A program made the position numbers and the translations under genes. Below the pieces are notes generated by a model. It ran no database searches. It saw nothing but the letters and a program-made list of their open reading frames with translations, and had not been told where the DNA came from. Positions 21,401 through 24,768 of a DNA stretch of 24,768 nt are shown here, one piece after another (positions within the stretch are counted from its first letter, which is position 1; each line of letters opens with the position of its first letter). This DNA is from Elysia marginata. Taxonomy: Eukaryota > Mollusca > Gastropoda > Plakobranchidae. Location of the stretch: contig BMAT01001472.1 of NCBI GenBank assembly GCA_019649035.1, positions 209,005 to 233,772 on the forward strand, written 5' to 3'.

Positions 21401-24239
21401 ATAATTTTTTACCATTTGGATAACTCCTGAAATTGTTTATAAAGTTTATTTAATTTTTGTCTTCTTTCTTTTTGTAATGATTCCAGCAGGCTTACTGGTT
21501 ACTTTATAATTAACTTTGTAATGGTACTTTATCTGCATAATATCACTAACAATTACATGTAGGTTTTTGCTAACAAGTGACATTTAGGGTAGTTGCTGCC
21601 ACCCCAAGGTGAGGGCTTGCTCATGTACATGATTTTGGAATCAGTTTTTCATGATCAGCTGTACAAAATTATTTGTTCAATTACTTCATGATGTTATTGC
21701 CCCATTCCACATTAACTAAAGAATTAGTCTTAACAGATGTAAAGTCCAACTTTATGTGATATGATTTATTGGCTTTAAGCACATCAAAATTTGTAATTTA
21801 ACCTCCGAATTACATTTAGTTGGTTACTTGTAGCAGTAATAAAATCATTTAAGTATTTTTTAACTGTAGAGGGCCTTAGATTTTAGGAAAATAAATTTGG
21901 GATAATAAAGGAAATAGTCAATACTCAAGTGTCCACGATTTTTGTCGCCAGGTTGGAATGATGGTACATTGAATCAGATGCAAATTGACTGGTCAGCTCA
22001 AGAGCAGATTCCGGCAGACTATCGGCCTGTTGAAAACCCAACATTTGATTTTGAAATTGATGGCATCGGTTGTTATGAGTGTGATGGTTGTAAGCGAGAC
22101 TACTTTGATTCAGATGATATTGGCATTACAACAAGAGAGGGATGCTATGTTTGCACCAAGGAGTGGTTACAAGGTCTGTGCTCCTCGCCTTGCTCAAATT
22201 CACATGTTTTTTTTTAAACATGAAACTTTTTAAGAATAAAGTTCCAAATGTTAGGTACTGATAAGGTTATGCCTGCAACCAATATGTTACAAGTTGCAAA
22301 CTCAAATTTTCTACAAAAATATGGAGGTAAAAAAATCACACATGGAATTAAAACAACTCCCTACTAACAATTTGTTGTAATGGTTGAACGCAAGATGACG
22401 GAAGATTTAATTTCTAAATGATACTTTTTTAAGATTAGAAATTCTGACTTCTGACATTTCATGACTTGTCACAAGACACAGGGCTCTATAGTTGCAATAA
22501 GAAAAAGGTTTTGTTTGTTTGTTAACTCATATTTAAAGATGTACATATATTTCATTTACCGGTATATGATACTTTTTGAAAAAGTTATTTTGATCTTTTT
22601 AGCACATACTTAAATATATGGTGTACAGAGAGTGCCAAATTTCAAGAACAGGTTTGAGCGCTCATCTGAGATAGAGCGTCATATTTTTCTATTTTTGTTT
22701 CTGCTTTCAAGGAAGATTTTTTATATTCTTAAGTATCAAGATGAGAAATAATAAGCACCTGAAATATTTTAAATAAAAAAGCATATCAATTAATTTCTAA
22801 TCAAGAGTTATCATCATCACCAATGTCCTCTGGTTCAATCCCTTCAAAGAGGTTAGATGCTATGGGTTTCCATCTTTCTATCACCATCGCTGCCTCAGAC
22901 GCCTCACCCATGCCCATGCCATTCATCTCCACTATTATTTCCTACCAAAGACTTTCGTCGGTGTCCTTTGCCTCTTGCTCCATTTGGCAAAAATAAGACA
23001 ACTCTTCCATTTTGATACATTCTAGAATTGCTATCTGTTTTAGATTCATCATTTTCAGGCCATCTTTATCAAACATTTTTCATTACATGAGCAATGAATC
23101 TTTCATTACATGAGCAATGAATCTTAAATGTTGATAAGATGTGATATTAGGAGCGTTTTGCCAAATATCAAATGAAAGTATGTTATCTTCTGCCTAAAAG
23201 AAAAGATAACAAAACTGAAGGCCTTCTTAAGTTTGCAACTATATTTGTTTCTACTTCCTCAGGCATTGCTCTTGCTAAACGACAGTGTCTGTCAAGAAGA
23301 CTGTATCAAGAACGTCTCTTGACTTTGCAAGGTAATGAAGAAAAAAATCATTTTGAAGCTTTGCTTGAAACTGAATCAAAGATACATTTACTTTCAATTA
23401 ATTTCAAAACTAAACTGGATTACATTTATTCATTTATTTATTAGTTCCTAATTTCTTAGTTTGATAATTTTATTAATAAAATTCAAATTTATAAAGATTA
23501 TTGGTTTTATTTCATTTATGCAAATTTTTTTTCCTGACTAAAATCACATTTTAAAAAATATTGATGAAACTAGTTTATTTTTCTTTTCAAGTTTGTACAT
23601 GAATCAACAGCATTTTGCTTGATAAATATAAGATTATCTAGGTTGAATACCAAACATTTTACATCTTTAAACTCAAAAGATCTTATAATTAGGAACACAA
23701 TGCGAGAAAAAATACCTTTGGCTTCTTTTGTTTTTATAAACCATAGCAAGCATTTTAAGTTAAAATTTAAAGGCGCAGTATTGTATCTTACAACTTAAAA
23801 CTTAGCTTTTTGCAGGTGGACTCAAGTGCAATTGTTCTGCTGTGTACTTTTCTTTCTTTTCTACATTTATTGAATTGTCTAGATTATTAAATTGACATTT
23901 TTCTTATTTCAGCCACTGTTAATGTTCTTCTACTTGTAGATCTCATGTTATCTGTTTTTCAGGCCTTGGCTTGGTTTTTTAGTTCTTACAATTATTCAAT
24001 GTTTGAGGTTTTGCTTGCTTACTATCAGTCTTTTCATGTTCACAGATACATCGGGCGGTTCCTCTGTCCAAGACTATCGTGGATGCAAAACATTTCTACG
24101 TGGCACCCAGGGCACAACATATATTAACATGTGTGTCTGTGACTCTAACAAGTGCAACAAAGGCCACAGTTTAAAAGTTGAAGGCTTCTTTTTGAGTATT
24201 GTAGGACTGCTAACTTCTATAATCATTTTATTTAAGTAG
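18420..24239 (+). CDS. Six-exon gene: secreted, GPI-anchored CUB + Ly6-domain protein (344 aa)
   Basis: Coding exons are 18420-18486, 20045-20311, 21042-21257, 21952-22173, 23263-23331 and 24046-24239. They total 1035 nt, or 344 residues plus TAG. Every intron is phase 1 with GT-AG ends, and the frame stays open throughout. Visible domains: signal peptide (1-23); CUB domain (about 33-170; Cys33, 67, 95, 102, 103 and 130; N-glycosylation sequon at Asn82); acidic linker (about 185-220); Ly6/uPAR-type three-finger domain (224-318; Cys224, 227, 230, 248, 251, 266, 294, 310, 312 and 317, ending in the Cys-Asn typical of the family); and a hydrophobic tail (327-343) after a small polar stretch, which reads as a GPI-attachment signal. 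CUB domains usually bind protein or carbohydrate ligands, and Ly6 domains act at the cell surface as ligands or receptor modulators. An extracellular, lipid-anchored recognition role is inferred; no ligand can be named. The two-domain identification is strong; the family name is unknown. Confidence 0.88.
18573..18718. repeat. 73-bp tandem duplication in intron 1
   Basis: GCAATGTAGTTTCTGCTAGA at 18573 recurs as GCAATGTAATTTCTGCTAGA at 18646, and similarity continues to about 18718 with several substitutions. The second copy carries the perfect 16-bp palindrome CCTAATCTAGATTAGG (18666-18681). The first copy has a degraded version of it. Confidence 0.7.
18886..18924 (-). repeat. Inverted solitary unit of the intron 1 minisatellite
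   Basis: AGGCCCAGTTTGTCACA at 18908-18924 is the exact reverse complement of TGTGACAAACTGGGCCT (19566-19582) in the downstream array. Similarity continues leftward: the reverse complement reads ...GACAAGCCATGACA, against ATGACAAACTGTGACA in the array. It is therefore one diverged unit placed about 650 bp away in the opposite orientation. Confidence 0.65.
19535..19711. repeat. 31-bp minisatellite array in intron 1
   Basis: TGTGACAAA(C/T)TGGGCCT recurs at 19566, 19597 and 19628 with a period of exactly 31 bp. A truncated unit starts at 19540, a diverged one lies near 19660, and a partial unit starts at 19694. That makes about five to six units. Because 31 is not a multiple of three, the open frame on the - strand through the array is not a coding repeat. 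Confidence 0.8.
20045..20311 (+). CDS. Exon 2: N-terminal half of the CUB domain
   Basis: The acceptor TTTGCATTTCCAG precedes 20045. The 267-nt exon encodes residues 24-111 plus split codons at both ends. It contains the first CUB cysteine (Cys33 in LYCGSYTV), the second (Cys67, in YYGPNKDC), a sequon at Asn82, and an acidic patch (DIDAYVDD) leading to DDCREESPPCCNDYLKIFN. The last segment corresponds to the conserved third cysteine and the Asp-Tyr-Leu strand of CUB domains. The calcium-site style acidic residues resemble those in cbCUB domains, but I cannot assign them firmly. The exon ends at A|GTCAGT, a weaker donor than the others. Without splicing, the frame would stop about ten codons later at the TAG at 20341. 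Confidence 0.87.
20312..21041 (+). other. Intron 2 (phase 1, 730 bp)
   Basis: Bounded by GTCAGT and TTATACTTAG, this intron splits the CUB domain. It is AT-rich and I see no repeat or extra exon in it. Confidence 0.75.
21042..21257 (+). CDS. Exon 3: C-terminal half of the CUB domain
   Basis: The acceptor is TTATACTTAG and the donor is GGAG|GTAATT. The 216-nt exon is phase 1 on both sides and encodes residues 113-183 plus split codons. Cys130 in GFCGNKLP is the fourth canonical CUB cysteine, matching the family's FCG..LP signature. It is followed by the typical strand pattern YLTIQFNANP and KTGFRLTLTQYP, which ends the domain. The splice after Asn111 falls between the Asp-Tyr-Leu strand and this last third, and Ser112 is completed across the junction. 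The trailing RRNSGAQQGYFG is a flexible linker. Confidence 0.88.
21258..21951 (+). other. Intron 3 (phase 1, 694 bp)
   Basis: Bounded by GTAATT and TTGTCGCCAG, it lies between the CUB-coding exons and the Ly6-coding exons, the position expected when domains are shuffled as phase-1 modules. It is AT-rich with nothing else supported inside. Confidence 0.75.
21952..22173 (+). CDS. Exon 4: acidic linker and first half of the Ly6 domain
   Basis: The acceptor is TTGTCGCCAG and the donor CAAG|GTCTGT; 222 nt, phase 1 at both ends, residues 185-257 plus split codons. The first 40 residues are an acidic, Trp-containing linker (WNDGTLNQMQIDW...). Then comes GIGCYECDGC, the Cys-x2-Cys-x2-Cys opening seen in many invertebrate Ly6 proteins. 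After a loop rich in Asp, REGCYVCTKEW gives two more cysteines (248 and 251). Five of the ten Ly6 cysteines are here, so the domain needs exons 5 and 6 to be complete. Confidence 0.86.
22801..22990 (-). pseudogene. Decayed LINE reverse-transcriptase C-terminus inside intron 4
   Basis: On the - strand, the frame ending at TGA (22801-22803) reads GMGMGEASEAAMVIERWK followed by PIASNLFEGIEPEDIGDDD. This resembles the C-terminal tails of non-LTR retrotransposon ORF2 proteins, which commonly run RGRPRK...EW.GM...EA...DR..W......L...EPED.GDD. Just upstream, the adjacent frame reads RGKGHRRKSLV...GDEW, the matching basic segment. A frameshift therefore separates the two parts, and TAG at 22942-22944 closes the first frame upstream. 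It is a 5'-truncated, inactive fragment. Element family and exact ends were not determined; the match is from recalled family pattern, not a search. Confidence 0.5.
23078..23123. repeat. Perfect 23-bp tandem duplication
   Basis: TTTCATTACATGAGCAATGA followed by ATC occurs at 23078-23100 and again at 23101-23123 with no mismatch, which suggests a recent slippage or duplication event in intron 4. Confidence 0.9.
23263..23331 (+). CDS. Exon 5: 69-bp symmetric exon inside the Ly6 domain
   Basis: The exon lies between a good acceptor (TTTCTACTTCCTCAG) and a strong donor (CAAG|GTAATG). It is 69 nt, phase 1 at both ends, and encodes 22 full codons plus split codons. The one cysteine (Cys266, in AKRQCLSRR) supplies the sixth of ten Ly6 cysteines. 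The exon can be skipped without a frameshift, because exon 4 joins exon 6 in frame and still forms GAT (Asp). Skipping would leave nine cysteines and break one disulfide, so inclusion is expected in the folded form. It is the shortest internal exon, but its splice sites and open frame support it well. Confidence 0.8.
23332..24045 (+). other. Intron 5 (phase 1, 714 bp) with clustered acceptor-like sites
   Basis: Bounded by GTAATG and CATGTTCACAG. Near its 3' end are three further acceptor-like sequences: TTCTTATTTCAG (AG at about 23911), CTACTTGTAG (about 23940) and CTGTTTTTCAG (about 23962). Only the last AG, at 24044-24045, keeps the Ly6 frame. Confidence 0.7.
24046..24239 (+). CDS. Exon 6: end of the Ly6 domain, GPI signal and stop codon
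   Basis: The acceptor is CATGTTCACAG, and the exon is open to the TAG at 24237-24239. It supplies the last four Ly6 cysteines: RGC (294), NMCVC (310 and 312) and NKCN (317). The closing Cys-Asn pair is a hallmark of Ly6/uPAR domains. A short polar segment (KGHSLKVEG) is followed by the hydrophobic run FFLSIVGLLTSIIILF and a terminal Lys, with no cytoplasmic domain. This arrangement fits a GPI-transamidase signal with cleavage near Asn318-Ser322. A single-pass type I membrane anchor is the less likely alternative. Confidence 0.86.
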
Positions 24240-24768
24240 TGCTCAAAATAACCCTGCAAATGATGTAAAAAGTTATCAATTTAAATTTATATGATTTATA
24301 TCATGCTCAAACAAGTTGCATTTGTAAATTTTACTGTCAAATTTTTTTTTTCAAATCATTTTATTTTTAGCCGGCTTTTTAAAAAATATTTGTTGGAATA
24401 ATCATAATTTTGAATCATACATTGAACATTTTTTAGCAGTTTGGTCCCATGAAAAGAAAAGAAAGTTATTTCAGGTAATGCTCTACAAATTAGTCAGCTC
24501 GGCTTTAAACGCTCTATTTGTTAGGGATAATAACCAATATTTATATTGATCAGTTACTTCTTGTGCAACTTCACACACTGTGTTGTGACATGGGACAGCT
24601 TATGATGACAGCATAAGGGTTTTATTTTGTTTATCTATTAAGTGGAGACTGTTGAAACAGGACAGGAAAGCTATTAATTTGAATTAGATGCATAATGAAG
24701 AGAACAGAATATCCATGAACAAAGCTTAATCTAATCAGAACGAGAATTCATGTTATTTGGCTGGCTTC
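24240..24768 (+). other. 3' UTR or downstream DNA of the CUB-Ly6 gene
   Basis: AT-rich sequence follows the TAG. I found no canonical AATAAA or ATTAAA hexamer in these 529 bases, so either polyadenylation uses a variant signal or the 3' UTR runs beyond the window. Confidence 0.5.

Larger units (their letters stand above)
22174..23262 (+). other. Intron 4 (phase 1, 1089 bp)
   Basis: Bounded by GTCTGT and CTACTTCCTCAG. It hosts a - strand LINE C-terminal relic (22801-22990) and a perfect 23-bp tandem duplication (23078-23123), listed separately. The rest is AT-rich. Confidence 0.75.

Noticed and set aside
21985..22233. Second + strand frame over exon 4
   Set aside because: It is out of frame with the CUB-Ly6 model and has no recognisable motif; the other frame carries the Ly6 cysteines.
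1..24768. CRISPR array, bacterial operon or phage-like cluster
   Set aside because: The tandem repeats here have no unique spacers of constant length, and the window has introns and SINE/LINE content, so it is eukaryotic nuclear DNA.

Overview
The window is eukaryotic nuclear DNA, AT-rich (about one third G+C by eye), with spliceosomal introns, many simple repeats, a tRNA-derived SINE, a LINE fragment and a 685-base run of N that marks a scaffold gap. It shows no bacterial operon, ribosome binding site or phage-like content. The gene content (a GPI-anchored CUB plus Ly6-type protein), the repeat style and the recurring TAGGCCTA palindrome suggest a marine invertebrate, most likely a lophotrochozoan such as a gastropod mollusc. 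That placement is an inference and has not been tested.

The right quarter (18420-24239, + strand) holds the only gene I can model fully. It has six coding exons joined by five phase-1 GT-AG introns, giving 1035 nt and a 344-residue protein. In order the protein has a signal peptide, one CUB domain (exons 2-3), an acidic linker, a ten-cysteine Ly6/uPAR-type (three-finger) domain (exons 4-6) and a hydrophobic C-terminal tail typical of a GPI-anchor signal. I do not recall a named family with this domain order. A 69-bp symmetric exon contributes exactly one of the ten Ly6 cysteines. The start codon lies inside a perfect YY1-type AAAATGGCGGC motif and follows an out-of-frame upstream ATG. Intron 1 carries a 73-bp tandem duplication and a 31-bp minisatellite with one inverted outlier unit. 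Intron 4 carries a decayed LINE reverse-transcriptase C-terminus on the - strand.

The left three quarters (1-18360) are mostly non-coding. There are three coding-like islands: - strand candidate terminal exons at 1150-1422 and 2164-2375, each behind a good polypyrimidine tract and AG, and a + strand candidate exon at 4968-5193. Each is tentative, and none could be linked to further exons. The rest is microsatellites (CT, GA, GATA, TAG, AGG), an 80-bp tandem duplication at 15293-15457, a full-length tRNA-derived SINE at 13626-13934 with an 11-bp target-site duplication, and long AT-rich stretches in which I see nothing.
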